From Acidimicrobiales bacterium (GTDB taxonomy: Bacteria; Actinomycetota; Acidimicrobiia; Acidimicrobiales; SHLQ01), in the NCBI GenBank assembly GCA_020628865.1, contig JAHDEJ010000029.1:1-64000 (forward strand): a DNA stretch of 64,000 bases, given 5' to 3'. Position numbers and translations under genes: made by a program. Every line of letters begins with the position of its first letter. The first letter of the stretch is position 1. Under the pieces are notes generated by a model. That model was not told the origin of the DNA. It saw nothing but the letters and a program-made list of their open reading frames with translations, and did no database searches. Of the stretch, positions 25,613-34,252 are shown piece by piece.

Positions 25613-26733
25613 GCCGGCACCTCCTCGTCACCAACGACTTCCCACCGAAGATCGGCGGAATCCAGCAGTACCTCTGGGAACTGTGGCGCCGGCTCGACCC
25701 GTCCACGTTCGAGGTGCACACGACGCCCTATGGCGGCGCCTCGGCGTTCGACGCCGAGCAGCCCTACGTGACCCACCGCTCGAAGGAACCGGTGCTGTTG
25801 CCGTACCCGTGGCTGACCCGTCGACTCGACGAGGCGGCCGAGCGGTTCGACGCTTCGCTCCACGTCATCGACCCGGCCGTCCCGTTGGGGCTCGTGGGGC
25901 CGACGCTGGCGAAGCCGTACGCCGTGGTTCTGCACGGGGCCGAGGTGACCGTGCCCGGCCGCCTCCCCGGTTCGAAACAGGCACTCGCCCGCGTGCTCAA
26001 CAACGCCGTCGGGGTCATCTCGGCGGGGGAGTACGCACTCGCCGAGGCCGAACGAGCAGCCGGCCGTTCACTCGACGCCGCCGTCATCCCTCCGGGGGTC
26101 GACACGAGCCGATTCGTTCCGAGCGACGTCGACGAACGCCGCCGCATTCGCGCCCGGTATGGCATCGACCCCGGCGCGCCCTTCATCCTCAGCGTGAGCC
26201 GACTCGTGCCCCGCAAGGGCATGGACACGCTCATCGAGGCCGCCGCCCGCCTCCGACGGCACCATCCGTCGCTGTTGGTCGGCATCGCCGGAGACGGCCG
26301 CGACCGCCGACGCCTCCAGAACCTGATCGACTCCCGCAACGCTCCCGTCCGGCTGTTCGGCCGGATCAGCGAAGACGACAAGGCACGCCTGTACGGGGCC
26401 AGCGACCTCTTCGTGATGCTCTGCCGCTCCCGCTGGGGTGGGCTCGAGCAGGAGGGCTTCGGCATCGTCTTCGTCGAAGCGGCAGCCGCCGGCGTCGCCC
26501 AGGTGGCCGGGCGCAGCGGTGGCGCCCACGAGGCGGTGGCCGACGGCGAAACCGGCATCGTCGTGGACGAGAACGCCAGCATCGATTCGGTGGCGGCAGC
26601 CATCGACCATCTGCTCAGCGACGACGACACCCGACGACGGCTCGGGGCCGCTGCCCGGGAACGAGCCGAACGAGAATTCTCCTACGATGTGCTGGCGGCC
26701 CGATTGGCCGAGACCTTGCAGCGATGGACCTGA
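25609..26733 (+). CDS. GT4 glycosyltransferase, PimB-like
   Basis: 374-aa GT-B glycosyltransferase resembling PimB, which adds a mannose from GDP-mannose to phosphatidylinositol monomannoside in actinobacteria. LLVTNDFPPKIGGIQQYL at the N-terminus is nearly diagnostic for that clade; VSRLVPRKGMDTLI, GDGRDR and EGFGIVFVEAAAAG (with the E-x7-E motif) form the donor site. Cytoplasmic face of the membrane. Overlaps queG by 4 bp and the next membrane-protein gene by 10 bp. Related GT4 enzymes with other lipid acceptors cannot be excluded. Confidence 0.82.
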   Translation: MSRHLLVTNDFPPKIGGIQQYLWELWRRLDPSTFEVHTTPYGGASAFDAEQPYVTHRSKEPVLLPYPWLTRRLDEAAERFDASLHVIDPAVPLGLVGPTLAKPYAVVLHGAEVTVPGRLPGSKQALARVLNNAVGVISAGEYALAEAERAAGRSLDAAVIPPGVDTSRFVPSDVDERRRIRARYGIDPGAPFILSVSRLVPRKGMDTLIEAAARLRRHHPSLLVGIAGDGRDRRRLQNLIDSRNAPVRLFGRISEDDKARLYGASDLFVMLCRSRWGGLEQEGFGIVFVEAAAAGVAQVAGRSGGAHEAVADGETGIVVDENASIDSVAAAIDHLLSDDDTRRRLGAAARERAEREFSYDVLAARLAETLQRWT

Positions 26734-27203
26734 CCACCAGCCCTCCCAGTGCGGACCTCCGCATTCCCCGTCTCAGCATGCGGACGGCGGGCGTCTTCAC
26801 CGTCGTCTCCGTGGTCGCCTGGTTCGCCGCCGACACGCTCGACATCGTCTTCGCCGTGTTCAACTCGCTCGTGTTCGTCGTCGGCATCGGCCTCTTCCTG
26901 CTGGGCTTCTGGAACGGCGTGCAGCGCAGCCGGGTCGACGAGGTGACCCTCACTGGGCTGCTGGCCCTCGGTAGCTCGTTCGTTCCGAAGGAGCCGCGAA
27001 ACCTGCTCTGGGGCGCGGTGGCGGTGGAGACCGTGGTCTCGATCCTCTTCGCATCGTTGCGCCCGTTCACCCAGCAGGCGTTCGGTCTCCTGTTCCCCAT
27101 GCTGGGCGTCGGATTCGCCACGCTCTGGGGCTCCCGGGCGGCCTCGTTTCATCCTCGTGACGATCCGAGGAATCCGACGCCGAAGCCATCGGGCCAACAT
27201 TGA
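26724..27203 (+). CDS. Four-helix membrane protein, unknown function
   Basis: 159-aa protein with four membrane helices (~24-40, 46-66, 97-113, 118-136) and short hydrophilic ends. Its ATG lies inside the last codons of the pimB-like gene (10-bp overlap), so it is co-translated with it. Not recognised; a role at the membrane beside a lipid glycosyltransferase is only suggested by position. Confidence 0.65.
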   Translation: MDLTTSPPSADLRIPRLSMRTAGVFTVVSVVAWFAADTLDIVFAVFNSLVFVVGIGLFLLGFWNGVQRSRVDEVTLTGLLALGSSFVPKEPRNLLWGAVAVETVVSILFASLRPFTQQAFGLLFPMLGVGFATLWGSRAASFHPRDDPRNPTPKPSGQH

Positions 27204-27252
27204 GAATCGGAGCCGGTGGAGTACTCTCGGGGTCGCACACTGGAGGAGTCGC

Positions 27253-27702
27253 ATGACGGATCAAGCTGCAGAACGAATCGAGATCCAGGCCACGCCCGAG
27301 GCGTGTTTCGCGGTGGCGACCGACTTCGAGCGATATCCGGATTGGGCCACCGACCTCAAGGAAGCCGAGATCGTCGCCGTCGACGACAACGGCCGCGGCG
27401 GCGACGTTGCGTTCCGGGTCGCTGCCATGGGCCGCTCCACGTCCTACACCCTTCGCTACAGCTACGGCTCCAACCCGCTTCGCATGTCATGGCGTCTCAT
27501 CGAAGGCGATGTCATGGAACGGATCGATGGTGAGTACGAGTTCGTGCCGGTCGGTGACGGGTCCACGTGCGAGGTCAACTACTACGTGTCGGTGGACATG
27601 CTGGTGCCCCTGCCGGGCTTCGTGAAGCGCCGCGCCGAGGCGAAGCTGCTTCACACGGCCCTCGAAGACCTGAAGCAGAGGGTCGAATCCAGCGGCGCGT
27701 GA
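27253..27702 (+). CDS. SRPBCC/START-like (COQ10-type) lipid-binding protein
   Basis: 149-aa single-domain protein of the polyketide cyclase/COQ10 group. EIQATPEACFAVATDFERYPDWATDLKEAE is the characteristic first helix-grip block (in pieces: TPEACFAVATDFERYP, then WATDLKEAEI), and the C-terminal long helix lines a hydrophobic pocket. Such proteins bind lipids or aromatic ligands; the ligand is unknown. GGAGG lies 7 nt before the ATG. The stop overlaps the next gene (GTGA). Confidence 0.85.
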   Translation: MTDQAAERIEIQATPEACFAVATDFERYPDWATDLKEAEIVAVDDNGRGGDVAFRVAAMGRSTSYTLRYSYGSNPLRMSWRLIEGDVMERIDGEYEFVPVGDGSTCEVNYYVSVDMLVPLPGFVKRRAEAKLLHTALEDLKQRVESSGA

Positions 27703-28889
27703 GCGTGGCTGTCGACGACCGGGTCCGAGAGGCGCGTCAGCGACTTCGCCAGGCGTCTGACGAACGCACGCGCACCGACCCGGCGCTGCGCATCCTCACG
27801 CTGGGCTCACCCCGGCCGGCAGACGCTCCGCTTCGCCTGCATGCGGGCCTCACCGTGGTCCACGGGCTGGCCGAGGATGCTCGGGCGGCGCTGTCGGTCA
27901 CCGTTGCCGGTCTCTACGAGAACGCTCCGCACCTCGGCCTTGAAGGCACGGTGCTGGTCGACGGCCGCAACCAGTCGATACGGGCGCCACGGCCCCCGGC
28001 CGCTTCGCAGCTGGCAGGTGCCGAGGCGATGTTCGCACCACTCGACGACATTCCGTTCTCGCTTCCGACCATCGGTTGGGCCGAGGTCAGCGACCTCACC
28101 GATCTGGTCGGCTCGATCGAAACGGCCGTCCGGCTGACCGAGGCGGAGCTTCGAGGCGCCGACGATGCGGCTCGCCAGCTTCGAATCGAACAGACCGACG
28201 TTCCCGATGTCATCGACCTCCGAGTGCACGAGAACGATGACGCCGAGACCCGTGAAACGTTGACGGCTGTCGAGGCCGTCACCCCCGATCCCGAGGTCAT
28301 CGGCCGCCTGAAGCAGGCGCTCGCCAGCGATCTCGACGTGCGGCCGATCCTTGCCGAGCTCGGACTCGACGGGGGAGCGGAGCCGACCGTCATCGCCACG
28401 CAGGCGCTGCAGGAAAGCGAAGAGCTGGCGTCGATCCGGCGTCGCCTCGAAGCCCGGCTGGCCGGTGTGATCGAGCCGGTACGGACCGCCCCGGGCACCT
28501 CCACCGAACTGCAGCAGCTCGAACGCCGCCGCACCCGGCTTCGCCGCCGGCTGCGAAGCCAACGTGCCTTCCTGGCCGCCGCCCAGGACCACCTTTCGTT
28601 CGCTGTCGACGGGGGCGCCAGTCCGGGGATGCCGACGCGCCTCGAGTCCGCAGCGATCCCGGCAAATTCCGACGGTCGCCCGTTGCCACTTCTCGTCGAA
28701 GATCCGCTCCACGACATCCCGGGCCGGCAGGGCGTCTCGGCGCTCGCTGTCCTGCTCCGCGTCAGCGAAATGTGCCAGGTGATTTGCGTGTCCGACGAGC
28801 CCGAGCTGCAGGATTGGACGGTCGCCGTGGGCGACCGGGCGCAGTGGGTGCGCGCCGCAGGTTGGTTTGCAGGAGAACAGACATGCTGA
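27699..28889 (+). CDS. Degenerate SMC/Rad50-like protein lacking Walker A
   Basis: 396 aa, function unknown. The layout is that of a small SMC/YhaN-type ATPase: N-terminal strand region ending LRLHAGLTVVHGLAEDAR at the place of the P-loop, a Glu/Arg-rich helical middle with a predicted coiled coil (~225-320), and a C-terminal PLLVEDPLHDIPG that resembles a Walker B with its following loop, then VSEMCQVICVSDEPEL. The GxxGxGKS/T P-loop itself is absent, so ATP binding is unlikely. Overlaps its neighbours on both sides (4 and 7 bp), so it belongs to the START-like and ROK genes' operon. Confidence 0.6.
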   Translation: MSVAVDDRVREARQRLRQASDERTRTDPALRILTLGSPRPADAPLRLHAGLTVVHGLAEDARAALSVTVAGLYENAPHLGLEGTVLVDGRNQSIRAPRPPAASQLAGAEAMFAPLDDIPFSLPTIGWAEVSDLTDLVGSIETAVRLTEAELRGADDAARQLRIEQTDVPDVIDLRVHENDDAETRETLTAVEAVTPDPEVIGRLKQALASDLDVRPILAELGLDGGAEPTVIATQALQESEELASIRRRLEARLAGVIEPVRTAPGTSTELQQLERRRTRLRRRLRSQRAFLAAAQDHLSFAVDGGASPGMPTRLESAAIPANSDGRPLPLLVEDPLHDIPGRQGVSALAVLLRVSEMCQVICVSDEPELQDWTVAVGDRAQWVRAAGWFAGEQTC

Positions 28890-29836
28890 TCATCGGATTC
28901 GACGTGGGCGGAACCAACGTCCGCGGCGTGGCGCTCCGACCGGGCTCGACCGAACCGCTGGCCATTCGCCGCAGCCGCACCAGGCCCGATGGCGACGTCC
29001 TCGTCCGGACCATCGTCGAGGTCGCCACGGCGTTGTCGGAGGACATCGACGAACCGATCGCGGCGATCGGGCTGGGCATGGCCGCACTCATGGACTCGGA
29101 CGGGATCTTCCGGTACGCCCCGAACATCCCCGGCGTCGTGAACTATCCGCTCGTTGCCGAAGTCCAGAAGCGGATCGATGTTCCCGTCGTCGCCGAGAAC
29201 GATGCCACGGCCGCCACGTGGGCAGAAGCCCAGTTCGGGGCCGGCAAGGGCCACGACGACATGGCGTTCGTTGCGCTGGGAACCGGCATCGGCACCGGAT
29301 TCGTGCTCAACGGAAAGCTCTTCCGCGGGGCCCACGGCTATGCCGGTGAGTCCGGCCACATCACGATCCAGCGCGACGGCCCGCAGCACATCACCGGCGC
29401 TCCCGGGCCGTGGGAGTACTACGCATCCGGCAACGGTCTCGGACGGCTCGCCCGCAAGTGGGCGGCCGAAGGGCGCCTCGACGCGCTCGTCGACAAGGCC
29501 GGGTCGGTGGCCGACATTCGGGGCGAGCACGTGAACGAGCTGCTCCTCTCCGGCGAGCCCGGCATCGAGGCCCTCATCCAACGGTTCTCCCGGGATGTGG
29601 CCGTCGGCATGGCCGATCTGGTCTACGTTCTCGACCCGGAAGTCTTCGTGCTCGGGGGCGGCCTGGTCGACCTCGGCGAGGTGCTCCGCGCCGGCATCGA
29701 GGAGAACCTCAACGCCCGCATTCTCGGCGCCGACTATCGGCCATCGGTGCCGGTGAAGCTCGCTGAGCTCGGTTCCTACGCCGGAGCGATCGGTTCGGCC
29801 GCGCTGGCTGCCGAATTGGTCACAGTCGACCAGTAG
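28883..29836 (+). CDS. ROK-family sugar kinase (glucokinase-like), zinc motif missing
   Basis: 317-aa ATP-dependent sugar kinase of the ROK family. ATP-binding FDVGGTNVRG (~6-15), catalytic Asp107 in ENDATA, GTGIGTG (~133-139) and GESGH (~155-159) match. The zinc site that normally reads CxCGxxGCxE is replaced by QHITGAPGPWE (~168-178), with no Cys at all; His159 and the Glu before YYASG remain. Glucose is the most likely substrate but is not proven. Overlaps the upstream gene by 7 bp and precedes an aminotransferase. Confidence 0.85.
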   Translation: MLIIGFDVGGTNVRGVALRPGSTEPLAIRRSRTRPDGDVLVRTIVEVATALSEDIDEPIAAIGLGMAALMDSDGIFRYAPNIPGVVNYPLVAEVQKRIDVPVVAENDATAATWAEAQFGAGKGHDDMAFVALGTGIGTGFVLNGKLFRGAHGYAGESGHITIQRDGPQHITGAPGPWEYYASGNGLGRLARKWAAEGRLDALVDKAGSVADIRGEHVNELLLSGEPGIEALIQRFSRDVAVGMADLVYVLDPEVFVLGGGLVDLGEVLRAGIEENLNARILGADYRPSVPVKLAELGSYAGAIGSAALAAELVTVDQ

Positions 29837-29864
29837 GCCAGACCGTCCCGGCTAGCGTTCGGGG

Positions 29865-31040
29865 ATGGAGTTTCGCCGTATCAACGGGCTTCCGCCCTAC
29901 GTTTTCACGATCATCAACCAGCTGAAGATCGAGGCGAGACAAGCGGGCGCAGACGTGATCGACCTCGGCTTCGGCAATCCCGACCTGCCCAGCCCGGACA
30001 TCGCCGTCGAGAAGCTGCAGGAAGCCGCCGGCAACCCCCGGAACCACCGCTACTCGATGAGCCGCGGCCTTCCGAAGCTCCGCGAGGCCTTCTGCGACAT
30101 GTACAAACGTCGCTTCGACGTGGACCTCGACCCGGAGACCGAGGTCATCAACACGATCGGGGCAAAGGAGGGGTTCAGCCATCTGATGTGGGTGCTCCTC
30201 CAGTCCGGCGATGCAGCGCTCGTGCCGTCGCCGTCGTACCCGATCCATCTCTTTGCACCGCTGTTCGCCGGCGCACAGATTCGCGAGGTCCCGCTCGGAA
30301 CGGGCGAGGACTTCTTCGAGTCGCTGCAGGAGCGGTTCGAATACTCGTGGCCGCGGCCACGGGTCATCGTCCTGTCGTTCCCGCACAACCCCACGACCAC
30401 CTGCGTCGACCTCGAGTACATGCAGCGCATCGTCGACTTCGCTCGCGAGAAGGAGGTCCTGCTGGTGCACGACCTCGCCTACGCCGACCTCGGCTTCGAT
30501 GGCTACATGCCGCCGTCGATCCTGCAGGCGGAAGGAGCGAAGGACGTTGCCGTCGAGCTCTATTCGATGACCAAGAGCTACTCGATGGCCGGCTGGCGGG
30601 TCGCCTTCATGGCAGGCAACCGTGAGGTCGTCGGAGCGCTTGCGAAGATGAAGAGCTACCTCGACTACGGCACGTTCCAGCCCATCCAGATCGCCGCCAC
30701 CGTCACCATGAACGAGGCCGTCGACTACCCGCAGGAAGCGTGTGCGATCTACGAGAGCCGGCGCAACACGCTGGTGGACGGCCTGGCCCGCATCGGCTGG
30801 GAGATCGAGCCGCCGAAGGGCACGATGTTCGCCTGGGCGCCGATTCCCGAGCCGTATCGCGAGATGGGTTCGGTGGAGTTCTGCTCGATGCTCGTGAAGG
30901 AGGCCGACGTGGCCCTCTCACCTGGTGTCGGGTTCGGCCCCGGTGGCGAAGGCAACGTGCGGTTTGCGCTCATCGAGAACGAACAGCGCATCAATCAGGC
31001 CGTCCGCAGCCTCAACAAGGCCCTCCCCAAGCTCGCCTGA
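29865..31040 (+). CDS. Class I/II aminotransferase, AlaC-like
   Basis: 391-aa PLP enzyme of fold type I. GFGNPDLPSP near the N-terminus, FPHNPTTT (~171-178), HDLAYADLGFDG (~205-216) and the Schiff-base Lys in SMTKSYSMAGWR (~239-250) are clear. Closest in style to AlaC/YfdZ alanine transaminases, which convert pyruvate and glutamate to alanine and 2-oxoglutarate. Amino donor specificity is inferred. Ends 22 bp before the convergent glpK stop. Confidence 0.87.
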   Translation: MEFRRINGLPPYVFTIINQLKIEARQAGADVIDLGFGNPDLPSPDIAVEKLQEAAGNPRNHRYSMSRGLPKLREAFCDMYKRRFDVDLDPETEVINTIGAKEGFSHLMWVLLQSGDAALVPSPSYPIHLFAPLFAGAQIREVPLGTGEDFFESLQERFEYSWPRPRVIVLSFPHNPTTTCVDLEYMQRIVDFAREKEVLLVHDLAYADLGFDGYMPPSILQAEGAKDVAVELYSMTKSYSMAGWRVAFMAGNREVVGALAKMKSYLDYGTFQPIQIAATVTMNEAVDYPQEACAIYESRRNTLVDGLARIGWEIEPPKGTMFAWAPIPEPYREMGSVEFCSMLVKEADVALSPGVGFGPGGEGNVRFALIENEQRINQAVRSLNKALPKLA

Positions 31041-31062
31041 GCGGTTCTGTCGCAACGTGGGG

Positions 31063-32532
31063 TCAGGCCCAGTTGCGGGAACGTTCGAGCGCCTGGAGCC
31101 ATCGGGCGTGCAGTGCGTCGGCGGCCTCGCGGTCGGCGGCCGGTTCGGCCGTGTGGTCCGAGCGCCAGGCGTCGGAGACCTCGTCGGTACTGCTCCACAC
31201 GCCCTCGGCGATTCCCGCCAGGTACGCGGCGCCCAGCGCAGTCGTCTCGGTGATCGACGAGCGATGCACCGGGACCCCGATCTGGTCGGCCTGAATCTGC
31301 AGGAGCAGATCCATCACCGAGGCGCCGCCGTCCACGCGCAGGCTGTCTGCCGTGACACCACCGGCGTTGGACATGGCGTCGATCACGTCTCGGGTTTGGA
31401 GCGCCATCGACTCGACCGTCGCCCGGGCGATGTGGGCCCGGGTGGTGCCGCGAGTGAGGCCGATGATCGTGCCGCGGGCGTGGGCGTCCCACCACGGGCT
31501 GCCCAAGCCGGCGAAGGCGGGAACCATGAACACATCGTCGGACGAGTCGACCGAGGCGGCGAGCGGGCCGACCTCGGCCGCGTCATCGATGATGTTGAGG
31601 CCGTCGCGCAGCCATTGGATGGCGGCACCGGTGACGAAGATCGCGCCTTCCATGGCGTAGGTCGTCGTGCCGTCGGCGAGCGTCCAACCGACGGTGGTGA
31701 GCAGGCCGTCGACCGGGTCGGGCATGGTCTGACCGACGTTCATCAGGATGAACGAGCCCGTGCCGTACGTGTTCTTGGCTGCGCCGGGGGAGAAGCACGC
31801 CTGCCCGAACAGGGCTGCCTGCTGGTCGCCGGCGATCCCCGAGATCGGTGTGCCTTCGGGGACCGCGTGGCCGGCGGCCACGGTGCCGTACCGGCCCGAC
31901 GATGGCATGACCTCGGGCATGATCGACTTCGGAACGCCGAAGAGATCCAACATCTCGTCGCTCCACTGCATCGCTCCGATGTCGTAGAGGAGCGTGCGGC
32001 TGGCGTTCGTGGTGTCGGTGATGTGAGCGGCACCGTTCGTGAGCTTCCACACGAGCCACGAGTCGACCGTGCCAAAGGCGGTCGAGCCGGTGACCTCGAT
32101 GTGGCCACCGGCGATCAGCCACTCGAGCTTGCTTCCGGAGAAGTACGGGTCGAGGACGAGTCCCGTGGTGCGGCGGACCATGTCGAGGTGGCCGGCCTCG
32201 GCCAGGGCGTCGCATCGATCGGCAGTCCGGCGGTCCTGCCAGACGATCGCCCGGTGCAACGGCTTGCCGGTGGCCGTGTCCCACACGACGACCGTTTCCC
32301 GCTGATCCGTGATGCCGATGGCGGCGATCGGTTCATCGATCTGCCCCATCAGCTCCGCGAGCGTGGTCTCCACGGCCGACCAGATTTCCTCGGCGTCGTG
32401 CTCGACCCAGCCGGGTTGGGGGAAGTACTGCGGGAACTCCCGGTACGACGAGGCGAGGGGCAATCCGGTATCGCTGAAAGCGATGGATCGGACGCCGGTT
32501 GTTCCAGAATCAATTGCGACGACTACAGCCAT
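31063..32532 (-). CDS. glpK: Glycerol kinase
   Basis: FGGY-family kinase that phosphorylates glycerol to sn-glycerol 3-phosphate, 489 aa, near the usual ~500. AIDSGTTGVRSIAF (~6-19) binds phosphate, GITDQRET (~81-88) and IVWQDRRT (~102-109) are glycerol-kinase signatures, and GLGSPWWDAHARG plus the C-terminal DGGASV and ETTALGAAYLA motifs are present. Divergent from pfkA with a 33-bp gap, so the two promoters overlap and may be co-regulated. No glpF or glpD is adjacent. Confidence 0.93.
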   Translation of the reverse strand: MAVVVAIDSGTTGVRSIAFSDTGLPLASSYREFPQYFPQPGWVEHDAEEIWSAVETTLAELMGQIDEPIAAIGITDQRETVVVWDTATGKPLHRAIVWQDRRTADRCDALAEAGHLDMVRRTTGLVLDPYFSGSKLEWLIAGGHIEVTGSTAFGTVDSWLVWKLTNGAAHITDTTNASRTLLYDIGAMQWSDEMLDLFGVPKSIMPEVMPSSGRYGTVAAGHAVPEGTPISGIAGDQQAALFGQACFSPGAAKNTYGTGSFILMNVGQTMPDPVDGLLTTVGWTLADGTTTYAMEGAIFVTGAAIQWLRDGLNIIDDAAEVGPLAASVDSSDDVFMVPAFAGLGSPWWDAHARGTIIGLTRGTTRAHIARATVESMALQTRDVIDAMSNAGGVTADSLRVDGGASVMDLLLQIQADQIGVPVHRSSITETTALGAAYLAGIAEGVWSSTDEVSDAWRSDHTAEPAADREAADALHARWLQALERSRNWA

Positions 32533-32565
32533 TGCCGCAGCGTAGAGCGACCGTAGGCTCGTGTC

Positions 32566-33588
32566 ATGAAACTTGCGGTTCTGACCGGTGGAGGTGACGC
32601 TCCAGGGCTCAACGCCGTCATCCGGGGTGTCGTGCGAAAGGCGACCGAGAACGGTGACGAGGTCATCGGATTTCTCGACGGATGGCGTGGCGTCATGGAG
32701 AACGAGTTCATGGAACTCGACGTCGAGGGCTGTCGCGGTCTGCTCACACGCGGCGGCACCGTGCTGGGAACGACCCGCATCAACCCGTTCATGCGGGACG
32801 ACGGCCGCGACGCCTGCCGGCGCACGCTCGAAGCCAACGGTGTCGATGCGCTCATCGCCATCGGCGGCGAGGGCACGCTGTCCTGCGCCCACGAGATGTA
32901 CAAGCTCGGCTTCCCCGTGCTCGGCGTCCCCAAGACGATCGACAACGACATCGGCTCGACCGAGATGACCTTCGGGTTCGCGACCGCAGTCGACATCGCC
33001 ACCGAGGCGATCGGTCGCCTCCACACGACGGCGGAGTCACACGACCGGGTGATGGTGGTCGAGGTGATGGGCCGCCACGTGGGCCACATCGCCACCTGGG
33101 CCGGCCTCGCCGGCGGCGCAAGCCTCACCCTGATTCCCGAACATCCCTTCGACATCGCCGAGGTCGCCGACGCACTCCAGCGCCGCCACAAGCGCAAGTT
33201 CGCGTCCATCGTCGTCGTTGCCGAGGGCGCCAAGCCCGTTCCCGGCACGCTCGACATCCCGGAGGACTCCTTCGACGAGTTCGGCCACATCAAGCTCGGC
33301 GGCATCGGCGAGCTGGTCGCCCGGGAGATCACGGACCGCACCGGTTTCGAGACCCGCACGACCGTGCTCGGATACGTGCAGCGCGGCGGTGAGCCGTCGG
33401 CCTTCGACCGGGTCCTGGCGACCTGGTACGGGGTGGAAGCGGCATCGATGGCCGCCGACAAGGCCTTCGGTCAGATGGTCGCGTACCAGTGCGGCTCGAT
33501 GACCCGCGTCGACCTCGGCGAAGCGGTTGCCGGGCTCAAGTACGTCAACCCGGATCTCTACAAGGTGGCCTCGACCTTCATGGCCTGA
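32566..33588 (+). CDS. pfkA: 6-phosphofructokinase, actinobacterial group III type
   Basis: Phosphorylates fructose 6-phosphate in glycolysis, 340 aa. Phosphate loop LTGGGDAPGLN (~6-16), the donor motif GGEGT (100-104) and the catalytic PKTIDNDIG (122-130) with Asp of TIDND. A Gly in GGEGT favours ATP over pyrophosphate (PPi enzymes have Asp there), while Lys123 resembles PPi types; the same combination is known for ATP-dependent streptomycete PfkA. MGRHVGHIA and QRGG follow. Divergent from glpK. Confidence 0.92.
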   Translation: MKLAVLTGGGDAPGLNAVIRGVVRKATENGDEVIGFLDGWRGVMENEFMELDVEGCRGLLTRGGTVLGTTRINPFMRDDGRDACRRTLEANGVDALIAIGGEGTLSCAHEMYKLGFPVLGVPKTIDNDIGSTEMTFGFATAVDIATEAIGRLHTTAESHDRVMVVEVMGRHVGHIATWAGLAGGASLTLIPEHPFDIAEVADALQRRHKRKFASIVVVAEGAKPVPGTLDIPEDSFDEFGHIKLGGIGELVAREITDRTGFETRTTVLGYVQRGGEPSAFDRVLATWYGVEAASMAADKAFGQMVAYQCGSMTRVDLGEAVAGLKYVNPDLYKVASTFMA

Positions 33589-33622
33589 CCTTGGTTCCGG
33601 CCAGGGCGGGAACCGATCCCGG

Positions 33623-34252
33623 TCAGCTGGGCGGGATCGTCGGGGCGAGGCTTCGATAGTCGTCCGGTCCGACAAACGCGTTCACGTCGCCGTCGTCGGT
33701 GTTCACGGTGATGAACTCGGGCTCGCCGGCCTCATTCGTGACCTGGAAGCGGACCTCCTGGACGCTGTCGAACGCCGTGACCGTGAAGACCATCTGCGCG
33801 AAGGCCGTGACGCGTTCACCGCCCTCGATCGAGGGAAGCTCGGACAACACCACGACCAGGCGGCCGTCTGCGGGGCGGCGGGTCTCGACCACCTGGATCG
33901 GTTCGTCGGTGGAGCCGACCGTGAGGGTGATGAGCTCTTCCCGCTCCTCGGCGGTCGGACCGGCAAAGACCTGCCGCAGCGCCGCCGCGGCGAAGTCGGT
34001 GCTCTCCACCGCGGCGATCTGACGAACCACCGGCTCGAGCAGGTTCGAGCCGTCTTCGGTGGGTCGGACGAGGTAGATCGTGATCTCCTCGGCGATCGAC
34101 TCCAGCACCGTGGTGCTCGTGGTCGACGTGGTCGGCCGAAGGCCTGCCGGCAGGTCTTCAGCCGCGATGATCTCGGGCTCGCTGTCGAGCGGGATGCCAC
34201 ACGCTCCGACCGTGAGGAGCAGCGAAGCGACCACGGGGGCGCAGCGGCGCAT
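33623..34252 (-). CDS. GerMN-domain lipoprotein, short LpqB-like
   Basis: 209-aa lipoprotein with lipobox VGAC (Cys18) and one GerMN domain (~55-190). It follows an MtrA/MtrB pair, where actinobacteria encode LpqB, a lipoprotein that modulates MtrB. Classic LpqB is ~580 aa, with a GerMN domain and a beta-propeller; here the propeller is missing, and the Ser after DYRSLAPTIPP is the end. TGATG links it to the kinase gene (1-bp overlap), so it is translated with it. The functional link to MtrB is inferred from gene order. Confidence 0.8.
   Translation of the reverse strand: MRRCAPVVASLLLTVGACGIPLDSEPEIIAAEDLPAGLRPTTSTTSTTVLESIAEEITIYLVRPTEDGSNLLEPVVRQIAAVESTDFAAAALRQVFAGPTAEEREELITLTVGSTDEPIQVVETRRPADGRLVVVLSELPSIEGGERVTAFAQMVFTVTAFDSVQEVRFQVTNEAGEPEFITVNTDDGDVNAFVGPDDYRSLAPTIPPS

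Noticed and set aside
31050-31068. A third GGGGTCAG-like motif (GTGGGGTCAGGCCC) resembling the repeat elements
   Set aside because: It covers the last codons and stop of glpK, lacks the full palindrome and the CACCACATC hairpin, and is explained by coding sequence.
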